From an uncultured Sterolibacterium sp. (GTDB lineage Bacteria > Pseudomonadota > Gammaproteobacteria > Burkholderiales > Rhodocyclaceae): a DNA stretch of 39,829 nucleotides. The stretch covers positions 1-39,829 of the forward strand of contig CAIVDC010000014.1 of the NCBI GenBank assembly GCA_903904605.1. The letters run 5' to 3'. Positions 16,097-24,413 of the stretch are shown one piece after another; within the stretch, counting starts at the first letter, position 1, and every line of letters begins with the position of its first letter. The translations under genes and the position numbers were made by a program. A model generated the notes under the pieces. The model made no database searches and was not told the origin of the DNA. It saw only the letters and a program-made list of their open reading frames with translations.

Positions 16097-18967
16097 TCAA
16101 GCCGCGGCCGATGTGTTGAAGCTGTCGCAGAAGGTTCCGAACTCGTCCGGCGGAATCGGCCGGGAATAGAGATAGCCCTGTGCGAAGTCGCAGCCGACCG
16201 TGGCCAGAAGTCCGCGCTGCTGCTCCGTCTCCACGCCTTCGGCGATCACTTTCAGGCCGAGCTTGTGGGCCATGACGATGATCGCTTCGCACAGCGCCAT
16301 GTCGTTGGACTCCGATGAGAGTCTGCCGATGAACGACTGGTCGATCTTGAGGAAATCGATGTCGAACTTTTGCAGGTAGGCGAGCGCGGAATACCCCGTG
16401 CCGAAGTCGTCCAGGGAAACCTGAATCCCCGCATCGCGGAATTCCAGAAGCCGGTCGAGTATCGTCTGGCTGGGCTCGAGCAGAAGTCCTTCGGTAATTT
16501 CGGCATTGAGGCATTGTCCGTTCAGGCCGATCGAACGGAGATGGTCCGGCCAGGTCAGGGTTCCGCCGCTGCCGCTCTGGAACTGGGCCGGGGACACGTT
16601 GATGCTGACTCTCGGGCAATTGCCGCCGCGTGCGCGCCAGCGCAGGATTTGACTGGCCGCTTCAACAAACACCCAGTTGCCGATTTCGACGATCAGTCCC
16701 GATTCTTCGGCCAAGGGGATGAAGTCCGCGGGACTGATCAGCCCGCGTTTCGGATGTTGCCAGCGGATCAGGGCCTCGGCCTTTTCCACGCGACCGGAGC
16801 GGAGGTTGACGATGGGCTGGTAATAGAGGAGGAACTCTTTTCCGGGGAGGGCGGCTCTCAGCTCGCTGAGCAAAAGCGAGCGATTCCTGGCCGATTCCCG
16901 CAAATTGGCTGAATAGAATTCATGGCGATTGCGGCCATTCTCCTTGGCGACATACATGGCCTGATCGGCGCCCTTGAACAGGTCTTCGATGTTGTCGGCG
17001 TCGGACGGGTAGATGGCGATGCCGACACTGGCCGAAACGTAGGAAGGCTCGTCACCGAGTGCAAAAGGAGCGGCCAGGCAACCGACGACGTCTTGGGCCA
17101 CCCGCTCGACGCTGGACGTATCATCGAGATTGGTGACCAGGATGGTGAATTCATCGCCGCCGAGCCGGCCCACCGTGTCGGTTTCGCGCACGCAGTCGCT
17201 GATCCGGGCGGCGGCTTCGATCAGGAGCCTGTCGCCTTTTTCATGGCCCAGGGTGTCGTTGACCTCCTTGAAATGATCGAGGTCGATGAACAGCAGGGCC
17301 ATCTTCTGGTTCGTGCGCTTGGCCTTCCTGATTTCCTGGTTCAGGCGGTCGCGGAACATGCGCCGGTTGGGCAGTTGCGTCAGGGAATCGAAGTTGGCCT
17401 GACGCCAGATCAGTTCCTCGGACTGCTTCTTCCGGGTGATATCGGAGAACACGCCGACATAGTGCTTGGGCTCGCCCGTGCTGTTGCGGATGCATCTGAT
17501 CGACAAGCCTTCGAGGAAGACCGTACCGTCCTTGCGCCGGTTCCAGATTTCCCCCTGCCAGGCGTCCGTCGTCGCCAGGGTTTCCCATAGCGCCCGGAAG
17601 AATTCCGGCGGCTGTTCGCCGCTGGAGAGGAATTTCGGATCGCGGCCCACCGCCTCTTCGTCGCTGTATCCGGTAATCGCTGTGAAAGCGGGGTTGATGG
17701 TGACGATCTTCCGGTCAGCGCCGGTCACCACGACGGCTTCGTCGACGGTATTGAAGACCGTCAGCGCCAGGCGTTGCGCCTCCTCCCGCTCGCGCCGCTC
17801 GGTGATGTCGCGCGCCGCGGCGTAGATCATCGGCATGCCGTCGATCTCGATGCGGCTGACGTTGAGTTCCACGTCGATCAGACGACCGTCGGCGTGACGA
17901 TACCGGGACTCGATCAGTTCGCCGGCCTCCTTGAGCGCGCCCATCCTCCTTTGCACTGCTTCGGTAGTCCACTTCAATTCCATCTGCGCGATGTTCATCT
18001 CCTCCAGTTCATCGCTCGAATAGCCCACCAGGCGGCAGAATGCCTCATTGACCTGCACCAGCGCCCCGTCGCGGTCTACGATATGGATGCCGTCGCTGGC
18101 GGCGTGCAGGAGCAAAGCGTTCTTGCTGCTTTCGCTGGCCAGGGCCTGTTCGGCCCGTTTGCGCTGGGTGACGTCGACCGCCATGCTGATTACCAGGCGC
18201 CGGCCATCCGGCAGGGGCGCCAGGGGGCCCGAGCGGAAGTCCCAGATCAGCGGTGCGCCGTTCTTCGCCAGCACCGCGCATTCGTAATTCATGCTCCATT
18301 CGCTGCGCCCGTAAAGCTGCCTGAAGTAATCGCGGGCGTCATCACGGCGATCCGGATGATAGGCCTTGGCGATCCACTCCTCCACCGTCCGGAGGTCCTG
18401 CTGCTCGAAGCCGCTCAATTCTGTCCAGACCCGATTGATCAAAACCACTTCGCCGCTGTCGGTGTGCAGCATGACCGGGACGGGGGCGTCGGTCAGGGCC
18501 TGGCGGAAACGTGCTTCGGCTTCGCTGGCGGCGACCCGCATCGCCTCGCTGCGGTTCAGTTCGCGCTCTGCCTGCAGGCGGCTCCTGTAGAAGTCGAGGT
18601 AGAGCGAAACCTTGGACAACAGGACGAAGTCGTCGATGGGCTTCTGGATGTAATCGACCGCGCCGACCTTGTAGCCCCGCCGCTGATGTTCCGTGTCCTC
18701 GAAAGTGGCGGTGACGAATATGACCGGGATGTGCCGCGTGCTCGCTTCTCCCTTGAGATGCTCGATGACCTCGTAGCCGTCCATTTCGGGCATGTCGATG
18801 TCGAGCAGGACGAGCGCGAAATCGTTTTCCAGGCAGCGCATCAGGGCTTCGTTGCCGGTCGTGGCTTCCAGCACTTCGCAATTGAGTTTTTTCAGCAGGC
18901 GGCGCAAGGCCACCAGGTTGGCCCGGGTGTCGTCGACCAGAAGGATTTTCGGTGTGCTGTGCAGCAT
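16097..18967 (-). CDS. response regulator with PAS domains, GGDEF and EAL
   Basis: This cytoplasmic 956-residue output protein has a receiver domain (about residues 6-125, phosphorylated D56 in LVLLDIDMPEMDGY), three PAS domains (about 150-270, 280-400 and 405-525), GGDEF (about 530-690) and EAL (about 705-945). RLGGDEF is intact and is preceded five residues earlier by RETD, an inhibitory site. The EAL motif is in KAEALIRWQHP, and DDFGTGYSAL is present. It should turn over cyclic di-GMP under control of phosphorylation. The ATG at 18967 shares its A with the CheB stop (TGATG), so translation is coupled. Its likely phosphodonor is the hybrid kinase at the head of the same operon. Confidence 0.92.
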   Translation of the reverse strand: MLHSTPKILLVDDTRANLVALRRLLKKLNCEVLEATTGNEALMRCLENDFALVLLDIDMPEMDGYEVIEHLKGEASTRHIPVIFVTATFEDTEHQRRGYKVGAVDYIQKPIDDFVLLSKVSLYLDFYRSRLQAERELNRSEAMRVAASEAEARFRQALTDAPVPVMLHTDSGEVVLINRVWTELSGFEQQDLRTVEEWIAKAYHPDRRDDARDYFRQLYGRSEWSMNYECAVLAKNGAPLIWDFRSGPLAPLPDGRRLVISMAVDVTQRKRAEQALASESSKNALLLHAASDGIHIVDRDGALVQVNEAFCRLVGYSSDELEEMNIAQMELKWTTEAVQRRMGALKEAGELIESRYRHADGRLIDVELNVSRIEIDGMPMIYAAARDITERREREEAQRLALTVFNTVDEAVVVTGADRKIVTINPAFTAITGYSDEEAVGRDPKFLSSGEQPPEFFRALWETLATTDAWQGEIWNRRKDGTVFLEGLSIRCIRNSTGEPKHYVGVFSDITRKKQSEELIWRQANFDSLTQLPNRRMFRDRLNQEIRKAKRTNQKMALLFIDLDHFKEVNDTLGHEKGDRLLIEAAARISDCVRETDTVGRLGGDEFTILVTNLDDTSSVERVAQDVVGCLAAPFALGDEPSYVSASVGIAIYPSDADNIEDLFKGADQAMYVAKENGRNRHEFYSANLRESARNRSLLLSELRAALPGKEFLLYYQPIVNLRSGRVEKAEALIRWQHPKRGLISPADFIPLAEESGLIVEIGNWVFVEAASQILRWRARGGNCPRVSINVSPAQFQSGSGGTLTWPDHLRSIGLNGQCLNAEITEGLLLEPSQTILDRLLEFRDAGIQVSLDDFGTGYSALAYLQKFDIDFLKIDQSFIGRLSSESNDMALCEAIIVMAHKLGLKVIAEGVETEQQRGLLATVGCDFAQGYLYSRPIPPDEFGTFCDSFNTSAAA

Positions 18968-19581
18968 CAATGAACTCGCGCAATGGGACAGTGAACGAGG
19001 ATCGCGCCGGCGAGATCCTCCAGGGGCAACACCCGGTCCGCCGCGCCGGTGGCGATCGCCGCGCGGGGCATGGCGCCGGCGTAGGCGGTGGCGGGATCCT
19101 GGACCAGCGTGAGGCCCCCGGCGGCCTTGACCGCCTGGAGCCCCTGCGCGCCGTCGCTATTGGCGCCGGTCAGGATGACGCCGAGCAGGCGCTCCCTATA
19201 CACTTCGGCGGCAGCGCAAAAAAGCACGTCGACGGCCGGCCGAACGAAACAGACGCGCTGATCCACGGAAAGGGCGAAGCTGCGGTCGGCTTCGATCAGC
19301 AGATGGTAGTTGGCCGGGGCGATATGGACATGGCCGGGAGCGGCAAACTCCCGCTCGACGGCCAGGCTGACCGGCAGGGCGCAGCAGGCCGCCAGCAGTT
19401 GCGGCAACAGGCTCGGACCGTCGGGGGCGCTGTGGGCGACGACGATGACGGCTGCGCCCAGCCCGGCCGGAAATGCCTCCAGCAATATGCGCAGGGCGGC
19501 GAGACCGCCGGCCGAGCAGCCGATCACCACGGCCTCCACCGGCTGGCGGGACTGGGTCTGCGCGCCATGACCGTCCGTCAT
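18967..19581 (-). CDS. stand-alone CheB-type methylesterase domain protein
   Basis: This protein of about 204 residues is the CheB effector domain without the usual receiver domain. The catalytic triad positions fit CheB: S23 in VIGCSAGGL, H50 in VVAHSAPDG, and D143 in ILTGANSDGA, with family-like spacing. CheB removes methyl groups from, or deamidates, chemoreceptor glutamates. With no receiver domain it is not phospho-activated in the standard way. The ATG at 19581 lies one base after the CheR stop; a GTG at 19593 is an alternative start that overlaps CheR. No chemoreceptor, CheA or CheW is in the window, so the target may be the hybrid kinase next to it. Confidence 0.88.
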   Translation of the reverse strand: MTDGHGAQTQSRQPVEAVVIGCSAGGLAALRILLEAFPAGLGAAVIVVAHSAPDGPSLLPQLLAACCALPVSLAVEREFAAPGHVHIAPANYHLLIEADRSFALSVDQRVCFVRPAVDVLFCAAAEVYRERLLGVILTGANSDGAQGLQAVKAAGGLTLVQDPATAYAGAMPRAAIATGAADRVLPLEDLAGAILVHCPIARVH

Positions 19582-19582
19582 T

Positions 19583-20416
19583 TCAGCCGACACCGTTGCT
19601 GTGAAAGATCATGCATTCCGGGTTCACGCCGGTGAACAAGGCGGCCGAGTCCGCGGCGCGCAGACTTTCCCGCGTGCCCAGGCAAAGAAAGCCGTGGCGG
19701 CCCAGGCTCTCGTGAAACAGCCTCAGCGCCTTGTTTTGCAGGGTGGCATCGAAATAGATGAGGACGTTGCGGCAGAGGATCAGCTGCACCTCGCAGAAGA
19801 CCCCGTCCGAGACCAGGTTGTGATGGGCGAAGACGATGCGCTTGCGCAAACGCTCATCGAAACGGAAGAAGTCGGCGTTGGCCAGGTAGTAATCGGCCAG
19901 GCGGGCACGGCCCTCGGCGTTGCGGTAATTGCGCTCATACTCCTCCAGGCGGGCGACCGGGAAGATGCCGTCTTCCGCCTGGCGCAGGGCCGTATCGTTG
20001 ATGTCGGTGGCGTAGATCTGGCTGCGTTCCAGCAGGCCTTCCTCTTCCAGCAGGATGGCCAGGGAATAGACCTCCTCGCCGGTCGCGCAGCCGGCCTGCC
20101 AGATCTTCAGGCGCGGGTAGGAGGCCAGGCGCGGCAGGACCTGCTCGCGCAAGGCCTTGAACACCTGGGGGTCGCGGAACATCTCCGTCACCGGCACCGA
20201 CAGTTGCCCCAGGACCTCGGGGAGCAGCTTCTCTTCGTGCAGGATGCGCGGAATCATCGCCGCGATGCTGGCGCATTGCAGGTTCGCCGCCAGGGCCTGC
20301 ACCCGCCGCTTGATCGATGCCCTGGCGTAGTGACGAAAATCGTAGCCGTGGCGCTGATAGAGCGCATCGAGAAAAAGCGCCAGCTCGATGTTCTCGAGGT
20401 CGGCCCGGTCTTTCAT
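19583..20416 (-). CDS. CheR-type protein glutamate methyltransferase
   Basis: The 277-residue protein matches CheR in length and motif order. An N-terminal helical domain carries the basic patch ASIKRRVQ. SVPVTEMFRDPQVF follows. The SAM-binding motif is QAGCATGEEVYS (G109-E114 region), and LILCRNVLIYF closes the active site. CheR transfers methyl groups from S-adenosylmethionine to receptor glutamates. The ATG at 20416 is chosen because it gives the standard length and has a GGGGGCGG stretch upstream; the open frame continues further back into the hybrid kinase. It lies 41 bases after the kinase stop and is followed immediately by CheB. Confidence 0.92.
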   Translation of the reverse strand: MKDRADLENIELALFLDALYQRHGYDFRHYARASIKRRVQALAANLQCASIAAMIPRILHEEKLLPEVLGQLSVPVTEMFRDPQVFKALREQVLPRLASYPRLKIWQAGCATGEEVYSLAILLEEEGLLERSQIYATDINDTALRQAEDGIFPVARLEEYERNYRNAEGRARLADYYLANADFFRFDERLRKRIVFAHHNLVSDGVFCEVQLILCRNVLIYFDATLQNKALRLFHESLGRHGFLCLGTRESLRAADSAALFTGVNPECMIFHSNGVG

Positions 20417-20457
20417 CTGGGCCGCCCCCCGCCGCGCTGCCTGCGCTTCATTCGCCT

Positions 20458-23400
20458 TCAGGCCAGGTTCAGTTGAACGCGCAGCATGTCCAGCAGCGCG
20501 TCGATGTCGATGGGCTTGGACAGGTAGTCGCTGGCACCGGCCTCGATGCACTTTTCCCGGTCGCCGATCATCGCCTTGGCGGTCAGGGCGATCACCGGCA
20601 GCGCCTTGAAGCGGCCCTGCTTGCGGATCTCGCGGATGGCGGTATAGCCGTCCATGCCCGGCATCATGATGTCCATCAACACCGCGTCCACCTCCGGCGT
20701 GTCATTGAGCTGGCTCAGGGCTTTCTGGCCGTCCTGCGCCATCAGCACCTTGAAGCCCTTGGCGCGCAGCACTTTCGACAGGGCGAAGGCGTTGCGCATG
20801 TCGTCGTCGACGACCAGCACCGAGCGGCCGGCCAGGCCGTCCTCGGCGCTCCCGGCAGCGCTCGCCGAGTGCAGGGCTTTCTGCTGGACCGCCGGCAGGG
20901 CGCTATGGACGCTGTGCAGGAAGAGCGTGACCTCGTCCACCAGCCGCTCCGGCGAACGGGCGCCCTTGATGACGACGCTGTCGGTGTATTCCTTCAGCGA
21001 CAGGGTGTCCTGGTCGCTGAGGTCGCGTCCCGAATAGACCACGACCGGAGGCACCAGCAAGTTCTCCCGGGTGCATTGTTCGAGCAGGTTGAGACCGCTG
21101 ATTCCGGGCAGGCCCAGGTCGAGGATCATGCAGTCGAACTTTTCGCCGCGGCGCAGCCGCGCCAGGGCGCCTTCGCCGCTGTCCTCCTCGACGATTTCCG
21201 CGTCGATGTCGCCGAGCATGAGTTTCACCGACTTGCGTGCGCCGGCATCGTCCTCGATCAGCAGCAGGCGGCGCACGCTTGCGGCGCCGAAATGGCGGAT
21301 GCGTTCGAAGGCGCCCTCGATCTGCTCCCGGCTCACCGGCTTGGTCAGGTAGCCGACCGCCCCCATTCCGAGGCCGCGCAGGCTGGAATCGGTGGCCGAC
21401 ATGAAGTGCACCGGGATATGCCGGGTCGCGGGATCCCCCTTGAGTTGTTCCATGACCGACCAGCCGTCCATGCCGGGCAGGCCGATATCCAGGACGATGC
21501 CGGTCGGCAGATAGCGCCGCGCCAGATCGAGTCCGCGCACGCCGTCGCCGGCGACCAGGCATTTATAGCCGCGCCGGCGCGACAGGTCGCGCACGATGCG
21601 GGCAAAGGACGGGTCGTCCTCGATCACCAGGATGGTTTCATCGCGCGGGCTGATGGTCAGACGGTCGTCGTCCATGCCGGGGGCGGCGATGCCGTCCAGC
21701 CCGGAACCCGGCACGGATGTCATCGGCGGCAGGGCGGCAGCGGCTGGCGGCTCGGCGGAGGCAAGCCCGGCTTTTTGCTCTGCGCCCGCGGCGCGCGGCA
21801 GTATCAGGGTGAAGGTGCTGCCCGCGCCTTCCGCGCTCCGGACAAACACATCGCCGCCGAGCAGCTGGGCGAGCCGGCGCGAGATGGTGAGCCCGAGGCC
21901 GGTGCCGCCGTAGCGGCGGCTGGCGGTGCCATCGACCTGCTCGAAGGCGTTGAAAATGGATTCGGCCATGTAATCAGGAATGCCGATGCCGGTGTCCGTG
22001 ATTTCCACCTCGACGGCCTGCGCCGGCGCCAGCCCGATCGCCTGCAGGCGATCGGACGGCAGCGGCGCTTTCAGGAGCACGCGGATGCTGCCCTGCTCGG
22101 TAAACTTGATGGCATTGCCGACCAGGTTGTTGAGAATCTGGTCAACCTTGCCGGAATCGCTGCGTATCGCCGGCGGCAGGCCGGCCTCGACCTCGACGCG
22201 GTACTCCAGTCCCTTGCTTTCGGCCATCAGGCGGAAGCGTTTGCGCAGGGAGGAAGCCAGATCTTCCAGCGCGATGTTGCTGGCGGCGACTTCCATCTTC
22301 CCTGCCTCGACCTTGGAAAGATCGAGGATGTCGTTGATCAGGCGCAGCAGGGTGGTGCCGCTGTCGTAGATGATGCTGGCGGAGTCGACCTCGTCCGCAT
22401 TCAGGTGCCCTTCGTCGTTGTCGCGCAGGGAGCGGGCGAGGATCAGCAGGCTGTTCAGCGGGGTGCGCAGCTCGTGCGACATGTTGGAGAGGAATTCCGA
22501 CTTGTAGCGGCTGGCGGTGTCCCGCTCCAGCGCCCTGGTATCGGCGTCGGTGCGCGCCTTTTCCAGGAGCACGGCCTGCTCTTCCAGGCCCCGGCCCTTT
22601 TCTTCCAGCTCCTCGTTGGCCGCCTGCAGCTCTTCGCGCTGGGCACGCAGTTCCTCCTCCGAGGCGCGCAGCTCCTCGGTCTGTTCCTGCAGGCTCAGGC
22701 TCTTCTGCCGGAGTTCCTCGTTGGTGCCCTGCAGTTGCTCGCTCTGGGCGCGCAATTCCTCCTCCGAGGCGCGCAACTCTTCGGTCTGTTGCTGTGTCTG
22801 GGCGAGGAGTTCCCGGGTGCGGCGGTTGCGTTCCAGGACTTCGAGGTTCAAGGCGATGATCGGCAGCAGTTCGTCGATCAAGGCCTCCTGGTCGGCCGTG
22901 AAGGGCTGGAAGCTGCCGATCTCCACCAGTGCCAGGACCCGTCCCTGGGAGGTCACGGGCGCCACCAGGATCTGTCGCGGGGCCGCTTCACCGGCGCCGG
23001 TGGTGATGCGGGCGTAGTCGTCCGGCACGTCGGTGAGCAGGATGCTCTTCCGTTCCAGCGCCGCCTGGCCGACCAGTCCTTCGCCGAGCTTGAAGGCGGT
23101 GTGCAGGCTGCGCCGTTTCTTCAGTCCGTAGCTGGCGAGAATCTCCAGGCCGTCTTCCGCCTCGTTGGCTTGATAGAAGATGCCGACCCCGCCGGCGCAA
23201 AGCGGGGTGAGGCCGCCGATCAGCGCCTCGGCGAAGTCCAGCTTCGACGTGGCCGTCTGCATGGCCCGGCTCAATTCGGCGGCACTGGACTTGACCCAGC
23301 GCTGCCCCTGCAGCTTGATCGCCGCGTCCTTGAACGCCTGCACCGTGTTGGCGATGGCGGCGAGTTCGCTGGCCCCGTCCTGGTAGGGCACTTCCACGCT

Positions 23401-24102
23401 CAGATCCCCTGCCGCCAGGGCCGCCATGCGCTGGCGCAGCGATTCCATCGGGCGCGTGATGCTGCGGCTGATCAGCCAGGCGGACAGCAGTCCCAGGAGC
23501 AGCAGCCCGGCCATGGTGGCGAGCAGGGCAGTGACTGCCCGCTCGCGCGCCGCATCGCTCTGGGCTTGAAGGGCAGCGGCCTTGTCGCGGGCAAAGGCCA
23601 GTATCTTCTGCAGTTCGCGTTCCACCTGGACCTGGGGCGGGTCGCCGCCGGGTTGCATGGCGGCGAGCGCCTCGGCCGGGCGCCCGCCCTGCCTGAGGGC
23701 GATCGCCAACTCGCGCTGCGCGCTCAGGGCGTCCAGGGCCAGGGCCAGCCGGCTGAGGTCTTCCCGGGGACCGAGGTACATTTGCCGTATCACGGCCAGA
23801 TGAGTCCTGTCGCGCTGTTCCAGATCTCGGATGCGGACGACGTTCTGCGCCACCGTCTCCGCGCCGGAACCGTGCAGCAGCGCCAGCATGTCCCGGTCCA
23901 TGGCCACGACGTTGGCCTTGAGGCGTTCTGCCCGATCGATGACCTGGAACGGGTGGTCGGTGATGTCGCCGAGCAGCGCGGACAGGTTGGCGATGCCGGA
24001 ATAGGCCATTGCCCCCATGATCGCGGTGAGTGCCAGCAGCAGGCCGAAACCGGCGAGCAGGCGGGTCGAGATCTTCAGCTTGTCGCTGCGCGGAAAGTTC
24101 AT
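20458..24102 (-). CDS. hybrid sensor histidine kinase with three receiver domains
   Basis: This 1214-residue membrane protein heads the signalling operon. Order: TM1 about residues 12-34, a helical periplasmic region, TM2 about 195-215, HAMP about 216-270, GAF about 290-425, a long coiled coil about 430-525, HisKA with H543 in NMSHELRTPLN, and HATPase ending about 770 (NLVGNAIKF, DTGIGIP, GGTGLGLTIS). Three receiver domains follow, at about 805-925 (VLDIGLPGMDG), 930-1055 (ILDLGLPGISG) and 1085-1205 (LMDIMMPGMDG). The periplasmic-HAMP layout resembles chemoreceptors, which could explain the linked CheR and CheB. The ATG at 24102 follows GAGGTAACGCC; an upstream ATG at 24147 lacks a ribosome site. 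Confidence 0.93.
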   Translation of the reverse strand: MNFPRSDKLKISTRLLAGFGLLLALTAIMGAMAYSGIANLSALLGDITDHPFQVIDRAERLKANVVAMDRDMLALLHGSGAETVAQNVVRIRDLEQRDRTHLAVIRQMYLGPREDLSRLALALDALSAQRELAIALRQGGRPAEALAAMQPGGDPPQVQVERELQKILAFARDKAAALQAQSDAARERAVTALLATMAGLLLLGLLSAWLISRSITRPMESLRQRMAALAAGDLSVEVPYQDGASELAAIANTVQAFKDAAIKLQGQRWVKSSAAELSRAMQTATSKLDFAEALIGGLTPLCAGGVGIFYQANEAEDGLEILASYGLKKRRSLHTAFKLGEGLVGQAALERKSILLTDVPDDYARITTGAGEAAPRQILVAPVTSQGRVLALVEIGSFQPFTADQEALIDELLPIIALNLEVLERNRRTRELLAQTQQQTEELRASEEELRAQSEQLQGTNEELRQKSLSLQEQTEELRASEEELRAQREELQAANEELEEKGRGLEEQAVLLEKARTDADTRALERDTASRYKSEFLSNMSHELRTPLNSLLILARSLRDNDEGHLNADEVDSASIIYDSGTTLLRLINDILDLSKVEAGKMEVAASNIALEDLASSLRKRFRLMAESKGLEYRVEVEAGLPPAIRSDSGKVDQILNNLVGNAIKFTEQGSIRVLLKAPLPSDRLQAIGLAPAQAVEVEITDTGIGIPDYMAESIFNAFEQVDGTASRRYGGTGLGLTISRRLAQLLGGDVFVRSAEGAGSTFTLILPRAAGAEQKAGLASAEPPAAAALPPMTSVPGSGLDGIAAPGMDDDRLTISPRDETILVIEDDPSFARIVRDLSRRRGYKCLVAGDGVRGLDLARRYLPTGIVLDIGLPGMDGWSVMEQLKGDPATRHIPVHFMSATDSSLRGLGMGAVGYLTKPVSREQIEGAFERIRHFGAASVRRLLLIEDDAGARKSVKLMLGDIDAEIVEEDSGEGALARLRRGEKFDCMILDLGLPGISGLNLLEQCTRENLLVPPVVVYSGRDLSDQDTLSLKEYTDSVVIKGARSPERLVDEVTLFLHSVHSALPAVQQKALHSASAAGSAEDGLAGRSVLVVDDDMRNAFALSKVLRAKGFKVLMAQDGQKALSQLNDTPEVDAVLMDIMMPGMDGYTAIREIRKQGRFKALPVIALTAKAMIGDREKCIEAGASDYLSKPIDIDALLDMLRVQLNLA
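22616..22800 (-). repeat. in-gene coiled-coil repeat
   Basis: Within the hybrid kinase the 14-residue unit TEELRASEEELRAQ occurs twice, separated by about 28 residues that themselves follow the same pattern (Q.Q..NEELR/NEELEEK). The DNA shows the duplication as near-identical blocks. It forms the signalling helix between GAF and HisKA. Confidence 0.7.
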
Positions 24103-24164
24103 GGCGTTACCTCGGGTCACGTCCGGCAGTGAACGGCAATTGGTCATTATAACTTTAGTTTTAT

Positions 24165-24263
24165 GGCTTCGGGCGCCGGCGCCCAGCGCTCCGACGCGCC
24201 CTGGGCGGCGCCGCCAGCCGGCCTCCGGCCATCAGCCGGGCGGGTCGGGCTAAAGCCCGAAGC
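24165..24263. repeat. cluster of inverted repeats in a GC-rich gap
   Basis: The gap between the divergent hybrid kinase and GGDEF/EAL genes holds three nested symmetries. There is a 14-bp perfect palindrome (GGGCGCCGGCGCCC, 24171-24184), a hairpin TCGGGC-TAAA-GCCCGA (24245-24260), and distant 9-bp arms GCTTCGGGC (24166-24174) and GCCCGAAGC (24255-24263). They could fold as RNA or be REP-like DNA. No T-tract follows. Confidence 0.45.
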
Positions 24264-24413
24264 GGTTGTTCCGCGAAAAGCTGTCGGGCGGGCCGCGCGT
24301 CCGGGCAATGTTTGAAGGGGAATCGTTGGTGCCCTATACTGTCAGCGGACTTTTGTTTCCGCCTGCCCGAACTCCCCGTGTTCGCTGGACGGGGCAGGCT
24401 CAATCGACAGGCA

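Noticed and set aside
12954..16169. A 1071-codon frame overlapping the RND permease
   Set aside because: It is the +2 shadow of the permease with no transmembrane pattern; the real frame has all RND motifs.
22616..22800. Direct repeats as a possible CRISPR-like array
   Set aside because: The repeats are in frame inside the hybrid kinase and encode coiled-coil heptads; spacers are not unique sequences.
20317..24132. A 1271-codon plus-strand frame
   Set aside because: It is antisense to the hybrid kinase and CheR, whose motifs are complete; the frame's composition mirrors the third-codon GC bias of the real genes.
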